DNA of 64,000 bases, taken from NCBI GenBank assembly GCA_905196835.1, contig CAJJWN010000015.1:1-64000 (forward strand). The letters run 5' to 3'. Under the pieces are notes generated by a model that saw only the letters and a list, made by a program, of their open reading frames with translations, was not told where the DNA came from and did no database searches. Positions 38,501-47,293 of this stretch are shown here, one piece after another (position 1 is the first letter of the stretch; every line of letters starts with the position of its first letter). The DNA comes from an uncultured Prevotella sp. (lineage in GTDB: Bacteria; Bacteroidota; Bacteroidia; Bacteroidales; Bacteroidaceae). The position numbers were made by a program, and so were the translations under genes.

Positions 38501-38893
38501 GTCCATATCTACCTTCTGGTAGGCCGTAGCAAGCGACTTTTCATCACGGCGCATGTCCATTGCGACTACGACGGTCTCGTCAAGCATTTCAGCATCTTCT
38601 TCCAACTCTACATTGAGTTCTTTCTGGTTCTTGGTCACATTATACTGCTTGGTCTTGTAACCAACGTAGGAAAACCTTACTATTGCATTGGCCGGGATTT
38701 GCAATGAGTAATTTCCGTTCGCATCAGTTATTGTGCCCTGGTCTTTGCCAACAATGAAAACGTTGGCTCCAATCAGAGGTTCACCAGACGTGTCGGTAAC
38801 AACGCCTTTCAATGTCCTGTTCTGCGCAAATGCCGTAGTGACAGAGCACAAAATCAGGAACAGACATAACAATAATCGTTCTCTGTTTTTCAT
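35579..38893 (-). CDS. SusC/RagA-family TonB-linked outer-membrane transporter
   Basis: A 1104-residue protein: signal peptide (CLFLILCSVTTAFAQ), carboxypeptidase-like domain (LKGVVTDTSGEPLIGANVFIVG), plug (YVIDGVPIINNVETG; VLKGANASALYGSEAANGAIIITTKK) and a beta-barrel ending with ATYGFDIRVTF. It imports the glycan fragments bound by SusD, powered by TonB. It sits between the GH2 enzyme and SusD. No hybrid two-component or sigma/anti-sigma regulator is next to it. Confidence 0.97.
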   Translation of the reverse strand: MKNRERLLLCLFLILCSVTTAFAQNRTLKGVVTDTSGEPLIGANVFIVGKDQGTITDANGNYSLQIPANAIVRFSYVGYKTKQYNVTKNQKELNVELEEDAEMLDETVVVAMDMRRDEKSLATAYQKVDMDGMSETKDANFLNSLTGRVAGLQVISNGPVGSASVVIRGMNSITGNNQPLYVIDGVPIINNVETGENNIDYGNPAASLNPDDIESMTVLKGANASALYGSEAANGAIIITTKKAKQKRGWGITYSTNIQFTDLYQYPSYQNVYGSGESAGLKKEGFNYINNNNLAYDPSLPYGIFRSAATNQRSWGMPMTGFEMIGRNGIRKTYSPGNSLLSLYKLGHTYTNTVSVEKAFDKASIRFSYSNVMSDDVMEGQNDLMRHAMNLRASMKPVDKFTIDISARYTNETVDNRNMRNNSKANPLYSAAWMPRDLIVAELDPWKNPDGTLAGYNGGGFVNPIWCLNETSNSDEKNWLLADLTLQYEFIPGLNLRLKGAVDYNSKYGWSFINMNGPTDVSNGDGEYKEFAETYRNVTFEALLSYNKRWKDFNLSAGLGANSQNYKSKKLTSQIDKLMIPDLKSLTNNGGETIKSWQDYNAKKKQAIFATASLGYRDFAYLDLTGRNDWSSTLPTNNRSYFYYSVGGSFIATEAFKQIPPSILSFAKLRASYAKVGNDAGFDQIFDSYEYGGTFKGNTWYKSASKKLNSNLKPETTTSWEVGADLKFLHNRLGVDFTYYTKTTKDQIISAGLTHVSGYTEGVFNAGKIKNWGTEISLTATPVKLKNFEWETTLNWAKNNSKVLELLDGVDRINLNNAGAEGTITFYIEKGRSLGTLYAKMSKRDENGNIICDANGRPLGYTDQFLCDVSPDWIGGWRNSFRWGNFSASILFDFRKGGNLWSATAHQGTRDGQTLQSIEGREASLFSQVVLGENGEERRGYLQTNWTVNPNATQNANETDPSKVHVPYGDTRPKGVQVGNGVFGPDTGIRAGQSVAGANCWVSASDYWMNTDANARYFLYDTSYIKLREVSVSYDVPRSFLQKMGNIFQSMRLSFVGRNLAILLQNTPDGIDPEATSSLGVIQGMEKGFSLPTATYGFDIRVTF

Positions 38894-38988
38894 GACTCAA
38901 AATTAATTAATAAACATATTACATAAATATTAAAATTTTAAACAAATTCAAAACTTGATGTTCAGATATTCATCACCAACAAGGAGCC

Positions 38989-41900
38989 TTATTGCGGTAA
39001 AATCTCATACCCGCAGATTTGAGGTGTCCCCTTACGCGCCTTGGGCAACGTTATCGTTATCATGTTATTCTTGTCAACAGTTATTCCGTCCACTTCCTTT
39101 ACCAGAGCTCTGAAACAACTACCTGTTTCCTTATACACATCAATGTCGGTAATAACGGGCTTTCCATTAACATCTACACTGAATACACGTTTCCCCGCTG
39201 TAGTGTTCTTGTCAAGTTCAGCAAAATGCAAGCGCACCTTGTATAACTGTCCGGGTGCACCATCCATGAGATTTGGATAGGAGCATTCACCCCAACGGAC
39301 AGTACGATATACCAATTCAGGAGCAGGGTTTTGTACTCTTGTGGTATCAACATCCTCTATATAATAACCTACCGCTCCCTCCAGAAATCCAGGGTCTTTC
39401 TTAAAGCCGCCACGGTTATAGCCGCCGCAATTCACGCGTACTTCCTTTTGTGCGACTAACTTTGGCGCAATAAACGTAAACCCGGCATCACCCCAACGGC
39501 TGATGTCTGTATTTTCATTCTGAGCGATGTATTTTGACTTTCCTACCTTTATGTTCCAACCGTCAATAAAAACTCGCGGCAGCTCACCGTCAAGGTCTTT
39601 TTCTGCAGCTTCTATCGTTATGGTCTTAGTCTCTTTCGAAGCCAACGATATATAGTTATCGCTGTAATAAACCGGCAATACCCGCTTGTTCGACTTGGCC
39701 TGGTGAAGCTGCAAATGAGCCATTAATGCAATGTTCTTACTCGGATTGTGGAGTGTAACATTCATTATAACCTTCCCGTCCTTCACATTATAATCAGCCT
39801 TGGCCGAAAGTTTTACTACCGGCATACCTTCAAGTACCGACATGTCAGCCGGCTCTTTCTTCTTACTGCGCCAATAGAAGTTGTCAGATAACAGCTTACC
39901 ATCCTTGCCGCGAAGCTCCAACTTTATAAAATGTATGTCAGACATAATGGCCGGCCACTCAACCGCACCGAGGTCGGTCACGGAACAGGCTTTGGCATCA
40001 ACATCATATTCCTTTGTCCCTGCCACTGTACCGTCAATGTTATAGAACACTGCCTTGCCCTTAGCTCCGTCAATGGCCGACGTGAGATGGTTAACTACCT
40101 GCAAGATGCCGCCGTGCCTCTCGTTAAACTGTATGTGCACTTGTTCGCAAGCCTTTTTAATGGCAAAGAACGAGGCATTTGGTTCTAAATCATGGTGGAA
40201 AATCTGCCATACGAAACTTGGCTGTGCGGCTACGCTCATCCACAACAATATACCCTGCACGGGTTTGAACATCTGTCCGAGCCTCCCTTCATACATGGCA
40301 CGGTGGCCTTCATAGTTCATCATCTGCGCCTTGCGCACGAAGTCGGCAACGTTGCGCACACGCCCATAACGTTGTGTCATGATTTTCAGCATTTTGCGGC
40401 CGCCTCCCGACATGAAGTTATGCTCCGCCCATGCGTCCGTTATGCTGTACCAGTCGTTCTCGGGCATCATGCCTTGGATTGACTCGAGCGTCGGAACTGA
40501 CATTGCACCGATTTCCGTCTTAAACGTCTCTTCCTTATTGAAGCTCTTAAGTTCGGAGAAACAATAGTAATCATACGGTGTCTGCCACTCGTAGGGACCG
40601 CCCGAATTGCATCCGTGCGCCCCTCCCGAGTTTGACTGATAGTAACGCGTGGGGTCTATTTCAGCCAAGAGGAAACGTACAGCATCGTCAAGATACTTAG
40701 GCGGATAAGCCTCGTTGCGCCCGCACCACACTACGATTGACGGATGATTGCGTATGCGCAGTATCTTGTCGCGCACATTAGCCATGTACAAATCCTGGTC
40801 CAAGGGGTCTATGGTATTGAACTGAAAGAACTCATCCCACACCAATATACCATACTTGTCGCACAAGTCATAAAGGTCATCGCTTGTGCTTTGTCCGCCC
40901 CAGTTACGTATCATGTTGAAGTTTGCAAGCTGGTGCATACGCACTTGGGCCTCAAGGCGTTCACGCGGTATGCGCTTCAACGCTTCATCCATGCCCCAGT
41001 TGCCACCCTTGCAGAACACGCGTACACCGTTTACGGTCAACGCAAGCTTGTCTGAGTTTGGTATGTCGTATGATATTTCACGTATACCGAAGTTTACATC
41101 CATGGCATCTGACACAGTTCCTCCCTGCTCAAACGACAGGCGCATCTTATATATATAAGGTGTCCCCAAGCCATTAGGCCACCAGAGCTTAGGTTTCTTT
41201 ACCGTCAACTGCGGACAGTTGGCAGGTGTAAAATAAAACGTCTCTGTAGTATAAGGCTTCAGTGTGACCTGTTTCTCGAAGCTTACGCCTTCAAAGCAGC
41301 CCTTCACTACACCCGTCTGCGGCTCACCCGTGACATTCTGAAGTACAGCCTGCACGGTAACGTCGGCCCGGTCTGTACGCGGCAGAGGCAAATCAGTAGT
41401 AATGAGTGGGTCTTTCACAATGACGCCTTCCGTAGCCGAGAGGTACACCCCCTGCCATATTCCGCTGTTCCTGTCGCGTATGCCAGAGAGCCAGTCCCAG
41501 CCGCTTGAGCAGCCGAACGTAGGCCCGTCAAGCCGCCCTACTCCGCCGCACGGACCACCGATAGTACCCATTGTGTGCTCTGACGGTACTCCCGTATGAG
41601 GCTGGGGCGATATACATACAGCTATTACGGCCTTTGCTCCAGCCTTCACATATTGCGTTATATCAAACTTTCCACGGATGAAGGCGCCCTTGATAGGCCC
41701 TACGCGCTTGCCATTTACCCATACGTCGGCTGAGTAATTGATGCCGTCGAAGTTCAACCAGACATGCTTTCCGATGTAAGACGCGGGAATGTCCACCTCC
41801 TTACGATACCACCAGTCCGTGTGGCACAGGTATTCAGGTATTACCTCCGGGCGGTTATTCTCGCCATACAGGGGCTCTTCATAAACACCGTTGTCAACGA

Positions 41901-42234
41901 GCGTAGTCAGCACAGTGCCCGGCACGGTGGCGTCATACCATCCGTCAGCCTTGTATGACAGTTTTGAAAGCTCCAGCCCGGCCTCGGGCATCTTCGCCGA
42001 GTTTATTTTCAGCCATCCGTTATCTCTCCCCTCTTTCAGCACCTTGGCGGCATCCTGCATACGCCAGCCAGTGTTTATATCGTGACGGTCAAGCGACTGC
42101 GCCTGCCCTTCACCGGCAAACGCAAGAAAGAACGCCGCCAGACTTGCAATGCCTGCGGTACGCTCACGGAAATAAAAACCATGTTTACGACAGGAATGCC
42201 AGCTAAAAGTTTTTTCTGTTGTCGTCTTTTTCAT
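38989..42234 (-). CDS. GH2-family glycosidase with malectin-like C-terminus
   Basis: A 1081-residue secreted enzyme with a signal sequence near residues 26-46. The GH2 sandwich domain (WWYRKEVDIPASYIGKHVWLNFDGINYSADVWVNGKRVG) and TIM barrel follow; the acid/base is Glu508 in CGRNEAYPP and the nucleophile Glu574 in FKTEIGAM. Overall form resembles beta-mannosidase or exo-beta-glucosaminidase branches of GH2. The last 145 residues (VRVNCGGYNRGG, LYKVRLHFAELD) resemble a malectin carbohydrate-binding domain. Exact substrate is unknown. Confidence 0.88.
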   Translation of the reverse strand: MKKTTTEKTFSWHSCRKHGFYFRERTAGIASLAAFFLAFAGEGQAQSLDRHDINTGWRMQDAAKVLKEGRDNGWLKINSAKMPEAGLELSKLSYKADGWYDATVPGTVLTTLVDNGVYEEPLYGENNRPEVIPEYLCHTDWWYRKEVDIPASYIGKHVWLNFDGINYSADVWVNGKRVGPIKGAFIRGKFDITQYVKAGAKAVIAVCISPQPHTGVPSEHTMGTIGGPCGGVGRLDGPTFGCSSGWDWLSGIRDRNSGIWQGVYLSATEGVIVKDPLITTDLPLPRTDRADVTVQAVLQNVTGEPQTGVVKGCFEGVSFEKQVTLKPYTTETFYFTPANCPQLTVKKPKLWWPNGLGTPYIYKMRLSFEQGGTVSDAMDVNFGIREISYDIPNSDKLALTVNGVRVFCKGGNWGMDEALKRIPRERLEAQVRMHQLANFNMIRNWGGQSTSDDLYDLCDKYGILVWDEFFQFNTIDPLDQDLYMANVRDKILRIRNHPSIVVWCGRNEAYPPKYLDDAVRFLLAEIDPTRYYQSNSGGAHGCNSGGPYEWQTPYDYYCFSELKSFNKEETFKTEIGAMSVPTLESIQGMMPENDWYSITDAWAEHNFMSGGGRKMLKIMTQRYGRVRNVADFVRKAQMMNYEGHRAMYEGRLGQMFKPVQGILLWMSVAAQPSFVWQIFHHDLEPNASFFAIKKACEQVHIQFNERHGGILQVVNHLTSAIDGAKGKAVFYNIDGTVAGTKEYDVDAKACSVTDLGAVEWPAIMSDIHFIKLELRGKDGKLLSDNFYWRSKKKEPADMSVLEGMPVVKLSAKADYNVKDGKVIMNVTLHNPSKNIALMAHLQLHQAKSNKRVLPVYYSDNYISLASKETKTITIEAAEKDLDGELPRVFIDGWNIKVGKSKYIAQNENTDISRWGDAGFTFIAPKLVAQKEVRVNCGGYNRGGFKKDPGFLEGAVGYYIEDVDTTRVQNPAPELVYRTVRWGECSYPNLMDGAPGQLYKVRLHFAELDKNTTAGKRVFSVDVNGKPVITDIDVYKETGSCFRALVKEVDGITVDKNNMITITLPKARKGTPQICGYEILPQ

Positions 42235-42654
42235 GTCTTATGTTTTTATGGTTAGATGTACTCATGTCGCCCGAGCCGTCAACATCTGTGGCGTAAACCA
42301 CAACAGGTCACTAACTCAATACGACCGTCAAACTGCCATCGCGACGACCAGTATGCTCGTATCACATGCCATTGTCACAAACTGTGTCACTTACGTTTGA
42401 CGCCTCAAAATTATAGCGGAGGCATTAACCATATTATTAAAATAGGATTAAAACGGGATTAAAATATAAAATAGCTAAAATTAATTGCTATTTAACCGCC
42501 GTGTTTCCGCCGTATCAAAATCGGATATGCGGCAAAATGCCATGCGAAAGACCGTATTTCATAATGAGAAACACGGCCTTTCGCATAACCATATACGGCC
42601 TTTTACAGAAAAGGAATACGTTATAAAAACCGGCGGGAACCAGCCTTTCCGTGT
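42235..42654. other. Gap between GH2 and GH29 genes
   Basis: It holds an ATTGTCACAAACTGTGTCAC element (about 42371-42390), a TAATTTTG -7-like box (42406-42413, minus), AT-rich sequence, and palindrome array locus 7. No gene. Confidence 0.6.
42524..42610. repeat. Co-varying palindrome array, locus 7
   Basis: Units GAAAGACCGTATTTC, GAAACACGGCCTTTC and ATACGGCCTTTT with about 22-bp spacing; pairing is partly decayed. It ends 45 bp after the GH29 stop codon. Confidence 0.82.
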
Positions 42655-44289
42655 TCACTTTATTTTAAGCACTGGAGCAATGTCGTTGAGCTTTACAGGC
42701 AAGACGGCCTCAAGTCCGGCCGCCGTACGGCTGAACGCCACCTTGCCGTAACCAAGCAGCTCAACGCTTTCCACCTTGGCAGGAGCCACCCGGCCGCCTT
42801 CGGCCAGCGACTTTATCACAATCTTGCCGTCTTCAGGCCATCCCAAGGCTACCGCGTACAGCACACCGGCCTTGCTGGTAAACCTGATTTCATCGGCTCC
42901 GGCCTTGCTGTAAGAGCCTTCGTTGAAGCCTTGCGCGTTGAGCGGAATGTCCGACTCGGCCACGGGACCTTCGCCGAACACCGTCCACGGGCGCGTGTCG
43001 TATATGGCCTCGCTGTTAACGGCCATCCATGCGCCAAACTCGTTGAGGATTTTCTCCTCCTTCTCGTCGAACGTTCCGTCGGCTCTCAACGGTACACTAA
43101 GCAGCAGATTGCCGTTCTTGCTCACTATATCGACAAGCAGCTTGACCACGTATGCCGCCGACTTGTAGCCGTTGCCCTCGTAGATGCTTGTGTTGTAATG
43201 CCATCCGCCTATGCACGAGCACGACTGCCAGGGGCGTTCAAGTATTTCGTTAGGCGCGCCGCGCTCCACGTCCCATACAAGGCATTTCTTCTGCTCGTCG
43301 GTAAGTATCTTGCCGAACATCACTGCCTCGAGCCGTCCGCCGTGCGTAGCCATGTTGTGATTGTAGAAGTGTGCGGCGATTTTCAGCCCCGCGTCGCTGA
43401 ACGGATAGAACGGCACGCCGGTGACGTCGAAGTAAAGCAGGTCGGGATTATACCTGTTGATTACGTCGAGCGTGCGGTTGTAGAAGTTGGTGCAAAACTC
43501 CTCCGTAGGCAGGTTTGCTCCCCCGCCCCACGCCCACTGGCGATGTATTGCGCCGTTGTCCCAGCTGTCCTGGCTCAACGGATGGTTCTGCGCGTAAAGG
43601 TCTTGCGGGTCGTAGCCTTCCCACCATTTGCCCTTGCCGTCGGCCTTGGTGAGCTTGCCGTCATACGGTACGCCTTTCTTCGGCCCTTTCAGGTCGTGCC
43701 GCTGCGACGGCTCGTAGAACGTCCAGGCGTGGTCGGCGTGCAGGCTTACGCCGAAGCGCAACCCGTGCTTGCGCGCCGCCCTGGCCCATTCGTCCAGTAT
43801 GTCGCGCTTGGGTCCCATGTTGACAGAGTTCCACGGCTGGTACTTGCTGTCCCAAAGGTCCATGTTGTCATGGTGGTTGCCGAGGGCGAAGAAATACTGC
43901 GCGCCTATCTTCTTATAGAAAGCCACGAGGCTGTCAGGGTTCCACTTCTCGGCTTTCCACAGCGGTATTATGTCCTTGAAGCCCACTTCGGAGGGGTGAC
44001 CGTAATGCCTTACGTGATGGTTGTACTCGCGTGAGCCCTCGATATACATCGAACGGGCCATCCAGTCGCCGCTGCCCTCGACGCACTGCGGCCCCCAATG
44101 CGCCCAGATGCCAAACTTCACGTTGCGAAACCAATCGGGCACTTGGTATTGCTCCAGCGACTGCCACGACGGCTCGAAGCGGCCTTTCATCATCGGCTCG
44201 TCGGCCTCCGACACAACAACCTTGTACTCCTGCGCGGCCAAAGGCATGGCCGACATCAGCAGGGACGCTATGAACGCCAGTATCCTCAT
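42655..44289 (-). CDS. Alpha-L-fucosidase, GH29
   Basis: A 544-residue secreted enzyme (signal peptide, cut after PLAAQ). GH29 features: WFRNVKFGIWAHWGPQCV near residue 53, FFALGNHHDNMDLWDSKYQPWN (133-154) and the nucleophile Asp288 in DLLYFDVTG. A C-terminal beta-sandwich follows. It removes terminal fucose from glycans, and it is the first gene of the utilisation locus, with its own promoter at 44322-44353. Confidence 0.95.
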   Translation of the reverse strand: MRILAFIASLLMSAMPLAAQEYKVVVSEADEPMMKGRFEPSWQSLEQYQVPDWFRNVKFGIWAHWGPQCVEGSGDWMARSMYIEGSREYNHHVRHYGHPSEVGFKDIIPLWKAEKWNPDSLVAFYKKIGAQYFFALGNHHDNMDLWDSKYQPWNSVNMGPKRDILDEWARAARKHGLRFGVSLHADHAWTFYEPSQRHDLKGPKKGVPYDGKLTKADGKGKWWEGYDPQDLYAQNHPLSQDSWDNGAIHRQWAWGGGANLPTEEFCTNFYNRTLDVINRYNPDLLYFDVTGVPFYPFSDAGLKIAAHFYNHNMATHGGRLEAVMFGKILTDEQKKCLVWDVERGAPNEILERPWQSCSCIGGWHYNTSIYEGNGYKSAAYVVKLLVDIVSKNGNLLLSVPLRADGTFDEKEEKILNEFGAWMAVNSEAIYDTRPWTVFGEGPVAESDIPLNAQGFNEGSYSKAGADEIRFTSKAGVLYAVALGWPEDGKIVIKSLAEGGRVAPAKVESVELLGYGKVAFSRTAAGLEAVLPVKLNDIAPVLKIK

Positions 44290-44321
44290 TTGCTTATATC
44301 AGATTTAGAATTAACGCCTTA

Positions 44322-44353
44322 CAAAGGTATTACTTTTTTATTTCACCGACAAA
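44322..44353 (-). promoter_or_regulatory. Promoter of the GH29 gene
   Basis: On the minus strand TTTG (44350-44353), 20 bp, TACCTTTG (44322-44329), giving a leader of about 25 bases. Confidence 0.8.
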
Positions 44354-44453
44354 AGCCGTCATTGGGTTTTGCATTTATTAACCATTAAACTATAAAAAAT
44401 ACTTAAACAATAGACAGAAGGCAGTCATTGGCTGCGACGGATACGGTCTTTAG

Positions 44454-44536
44454 CCGCGCCAAAGACCGTCTTTGACAGCGTAAAAGACCGCATTTGGCAA
44501 GACAAAAGGCCGTCTTTTACACCGCCGAAAGACGGC
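44454..44536. repeat. Co-varying palindrome array, locus 8
   Basis: Units AAAGACCGTCTTT, AAAAGACCGCATTT, AAAAGGCCGTCTTTT and GAAAGACGGC at about 22-bp spacing in the 44290-44729 gap. A GCCGCC hairpin (about 44672-44710) lies nearby, past the nuclease stop codon. Confidence 0.87.
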
Positions 44537-44729
44537 TAACCGTAGCACGCTGTGTATCAAGCCATTACACGAACAAGGCACAAGCAATGCGAAAACAAGG
44601 ATAAGCTTTGCAGCAGTTGCTGGTATTTGTATCATTTAACAACAACGACATGCCATGCAAAACGAAAAAAGGCGGCAGACGACTTGCCATTGGCAAAGTC
44701 GGCTGCCGCCAGCAAAAGAGAGCGCACCG

Positions 44730-45593
44730 TCACCAGTCTGCTATGTCGGCCTCGGCCTCCACGCGCTTCTCCACATCGTCAGGGAGAGCCGGGAAGAAGT
44801 CGATGCCCGTCAGCCGCTCCACCTCGTCCACGGTGTTCACATAGTCGCCCTTGGGGCGGTTGCCCCCGGTGTTTTTATAAATGAAGCCGATGGCCTTGGG
44901 ATTTTCACCCATGCGCAGCACAACTTTAAAGAACGCCTCGGGCACGGTGACCTTGTTACGCCCTATCGTCTTGTGCTTGCCCTTGTACAATATGGGGCCG
45001 CAGACTATGTAAACGCCGCCGTACTCCTTCGCCCAACGGCGGCAGGCCTGCTCCATCTCGTTCCAGTCGCCGCGGTTAAGGCCGCCGTCCTGCGGGCACA
45101 TGTTGGTGAAGAGAAACGACTCGCGCATGGCCTCCACGCTATACTTGTTGTCCGCCGCCGGGCACATGTGCCCCCGGTCGTAGCCCGAACCGTAATAATC
45201 AGCGTCCTCGGCGCGCGGCGCGGGCACGTCAGTGTCGGCCTCGAAGTCAACGCCAGAGCGCTTGGCAGGCCCCGTGGTACGGTCGGCGGTCAAGTGCCAG
45301 GCCACCCAGTTGGGCAGCTTCGTGGCCTTGTTGTAAGACGCCGTGTATCCCGTGCGCCTCAACATCTGCTCCGGCATACCCTCGGGCGACGCCTGACGGA
45401 GCAATGCGTCGTCGGCTTCCGTAGCGGCAGAAGCCGCGTGCGGACTTCCTGCGGATGGTTTATTACGTTCAATTTCACTCGCCACCGCCTTGCCAATCTC
45501 CCTGACAAGCGGCTTGTTGCGCTCGAGAAAGTCGCACGAACCGAGCGCTACCGCGGCGCACAACGCCAGCAAATATATCCTTACTTTATCCAT
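44730..45593 (-). CDS. DNA/RNA non-specific endonuclease (NUC1 type), lipoprotein
   Basis: A 287-residue protein with lipobox LGSC. The catalytic motif is DRGHMCPAADN, with the His base, followed by FLFTNMCPQDGGLNRGDWNEME, whose Asn binds the metal, and VYIVCGPI. This is the beta-beta-alpha-metal Serratia nuclease family. It is likely anchored in the envelope, where it could degrade DNA for nutrients or defence. The frame is open 13 codons further, but the ATG at 45593 starts a proper lipoprotein signal. Confidence 0.93.
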   Translation of the reverse strand: MDKVRIYLLALCAAVALGSCDFLERNKPLVREIGKAVASEIERNKPSAGSPHAASAATEADDALLRQASPEGMPEQMLRRTGYTASYNKATKLPNWVAWHLTADRTTGPAKRSGVDFEADTDVPAPRAEDADYYGSGYDRGHMCPAADNKYSVEAMRESFLFTNMCPQDGGLNRGDWNEMEQACRRWAKEYGGVYIVCGPILYKGKHKTIGRNKVTVPEAFFKVVLRMGENPKAIGFIYKNTGGNRPKGDYVNTVDEVERLTGIDFFPALPDDVEKRVEAEADIADW

Positions 45594-45634
45594 AACGTCG
45601 GCGAAAATAAGCATTTTACGGCTTATAAACAAGA

Positions 45635-45677
45635 AAATCGGGCTGACATTGCAGCTCTCGCCGTAATGTCAGCCCGA
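45635..45677 (-). terminator. Rho-independent terminator
   Basis: CGGGCTGACATT (45639-45650) pairs with AATGTCAGCCCG (45665-45676); on the minus strand it is followed by ATTTTC. It lies just after the 34-residue ORF and isolates it from the nuclease gene. Confidence 0.85.
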
Positions 45678-45701
45678 CTCCGTTGTATTGCGCTTATGCC
45701 T

Positions 45702-45806
45702 TTATACCGGCATGTTTACGCGTCCGTAGTTGTACATTTTCAATACATTCACACAATACCTGTTGAACTTCTTGCTGTCTAAAATCCTGTTAACAATCCT
45801 TTTCAT
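45702..45806 (-). CDS. 34-residue basic small protein
   Basis: ATG at 45806 and TAA at 45702 enclose 34 codons: a basic start (MKRIVNRILDSKKFNRYC), then VNVLKMYNYGRVN. It has its own -7 box (45889-45896), a long leader and a strong terminator 25 bp past the stop, as expected for a dedicated short transcript. It is rich in Lys, Arg, Asn and Tyr and might form an amphipathic helix. No family recognised with certainty. It could also be a leader or small RNA with a chance ORF. Confidence 0.55.
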   Translation of the reverse strand: MKRIVNRILDSKKFNRYCVNVLKMYNYGRVNMPV

Positions 45807-45888
45807 AATCTTTTTACCTTTCTTTTTTAGTTCTACATGTGGGATGCTTCTTCACATCCTGTTATCCTTTTTCCTGTTATTTACGATG

Positions 45889-45990
45889 CAAAGGTAATAC
45901 CATTCACGGCACGGCGGAACGTTTTGCGGTCTTAATTTGGCTTTAAGCGCATGAATTTTGACCTGCGTCAAACAGCTTGATTTACGTCAA
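45889..45990 (-). promoter_or_regulatory. -7 box with tandem FNR-like palindromes
   Basis: TACCTTTG (minus, 45889-45896) with TTGACCTGCGTCAA at 45958-45971 and TTGATTTACGTCAA at 45977-45990, centres 19 bp apart. The first palindrome begins 69 bp from the -7 box, the same as at 3130-3212. Confidence 0.55.
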
Positions 45991-46082
45991 GCCGTTTTCA
46001 TGACAAACCGTCAGTCTGCGCCGTGCCACGGCCTCCGGCAAGCTGCCAGGCAAAGGTTTTAACGCCGAAAATACCGCTTTTA

Positions 46083-46114
46083 TTTGCTTATTCACCTTAC
46101 TTATATTACCTTTG
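46083..46114 (+). promoter_or_regulatory. Promoter of aguA
   Basis: TTTG (46083-46086), 20 bp, TACCTTTG (46107-46114), about 43 bp before the aguA start. Confidence 0.82.
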
Positions 46115-46156
46115 TAAGGCAATTCAGTTCTTCAGAAACACTTGTACACACGACAA

Positions 46157-47179
46157 ATGGATAAATTCACGATGCCGCCAGAGTGGGCAGAGCAAAGCGC
46201 AATACAGCTGACGTGGCCGCACGCCGGCACCGACTGGCGCGAATATCTTGACGACATCTGCGCCGTCTACGTTGCAATGGCCGACGCGATAACGCGCCAC
46301 GAACGCCTGCTCGTGGTGACACCCGAGCCTGACAGCGTGGAGGCGCAGCTCAAAAGGAGGCTGACAGATTGTCAGCTTGCCAACGTCAGGCTGCACCCTT
46401 GCCCCACGAACGACACCTGGGCGCGCGACCACGGCTTCATAACCGTGACCGACGGCAAGGCCGTGCGCCTGCTCGACTTCCGCTTCAACGGGTGGGGCGA
46501 GAAGTTCGAGGCCAACCTCGACAACGCCATCAACCGCAGCCTATATATAAATAAGGTGGTGACTGGCGAATACATAGACCATAACGACTTCGTGCTCGAG
46601 GGCGGTTCAATCGAGAGCGACGGCCAAGGCACGGTGCTGACGACCAGCCAATGCCTGCTCGCCCCTCACCGCAACCAGCCTCTTTCGCGCCAGGACATCG
46701 AGCTGAAACTGAAAGACTATCTCGGCGCAGACCGCATATTGTGGCTCGACTACGGCCATCTCGAAGGCGACGACACCGACGGCCACATTGACACCCTTGT
46801 GCGCACCGCGCCCGGCAACACCTTATTATATGTACGTTGCACCGACAAGCAGGACAGCCACTACGCCGACCTGCACCAGATGGAGGAACAACTGAAAACG
46901 CTGCGCACGGCCGACGGACGGCCTTACCGCCTGCTGCCGCTGCCCATGCCGCGCCCAATCTATGACGGAGACGACCGTCTGCCGGCCACATATGCCAACT
47001 TCGTAATAATCAACGGAGCCGTAATCTACCCCACATACGGCCAACCCGACCTTGACGCGGAGGCCGAACGGGTAATAGGCGAGGCGTTTCCCGGCCGCGA
47101 ACTCATCGGCATCGACAGCCGCACGGTTATCCGTCAGCACGGCTCGCTGCACTGCTGCACGATGCAATTGTTCAGTTGA
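46157..47179 (+). CDS. aguA: Agmatine deiminase
   Basis: A 340-residue enzyme of the peptidyl-arginine deiminase fold: TMPPEWAEQSAIQLTWPH, NDTWARDHGFI, VLEGGSIESDGQG, DDTDGHIDTLVR and the C-terminal LHCCTMQ with the catalytic Cys (333). It converts agmatine to N-carbamoylputrescine plus ammonia. The start is the ATG at 46157; a TTG five codons earlier is unlikely. Its TGA is the beginning of the following repeat. Works with aguB downstream in putrescine formation. Confidence 0.95.
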   Translation: MDKFTMPPEWAEQSAIQLTWPHAGTDWREYLDDICAVYVAMADAITRHERLLVVTPEPDSVEAQLKRRLTDCQLANVRLHPCPTNDTWARDHGFITVTDGKAVRLLDFRFNGWGEKFEANLDNAINRSLYINKVVTGEYIDHNDFVLEGGSIESDGQGTVLTTSQCLLAPHRNQPLSRQDIELKLKDYLGADRILWLDYGHLEGDDTDGHIDTLVRTAPGNTLLYVRCTDKQDSHYADLHQMEEQLKTLRTADGRPYRLLPLPMPRPIYDGDDRLPATYANFVIINGAVIYPTYGQPDLDAEAERVIGEAFPGRELIGIDSRTVIRQHGSLHCCTMQLFS

Positions 47180-47280
47180 CAAGCAGACAAGAAACAAGCA
47201 AACAAGGCTTTTCCGATTGAAACGGACAAACTTACAAGGCAAATTTTCTCGTTTACTTGTCTGCTTGTAACTTGTAACTA
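47176..47280. repeat. Snap-back repeat between aguA and aguB
   Basis: AGTTGACAAGCAGACAAG words face GTTTACTTGTCTGCTTGTAAC words. The first arm holds the aguA stop codon (TGA). Confidence 0.85.
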
Positions 47281-47293
47281 AAAAAGAAAGAAT

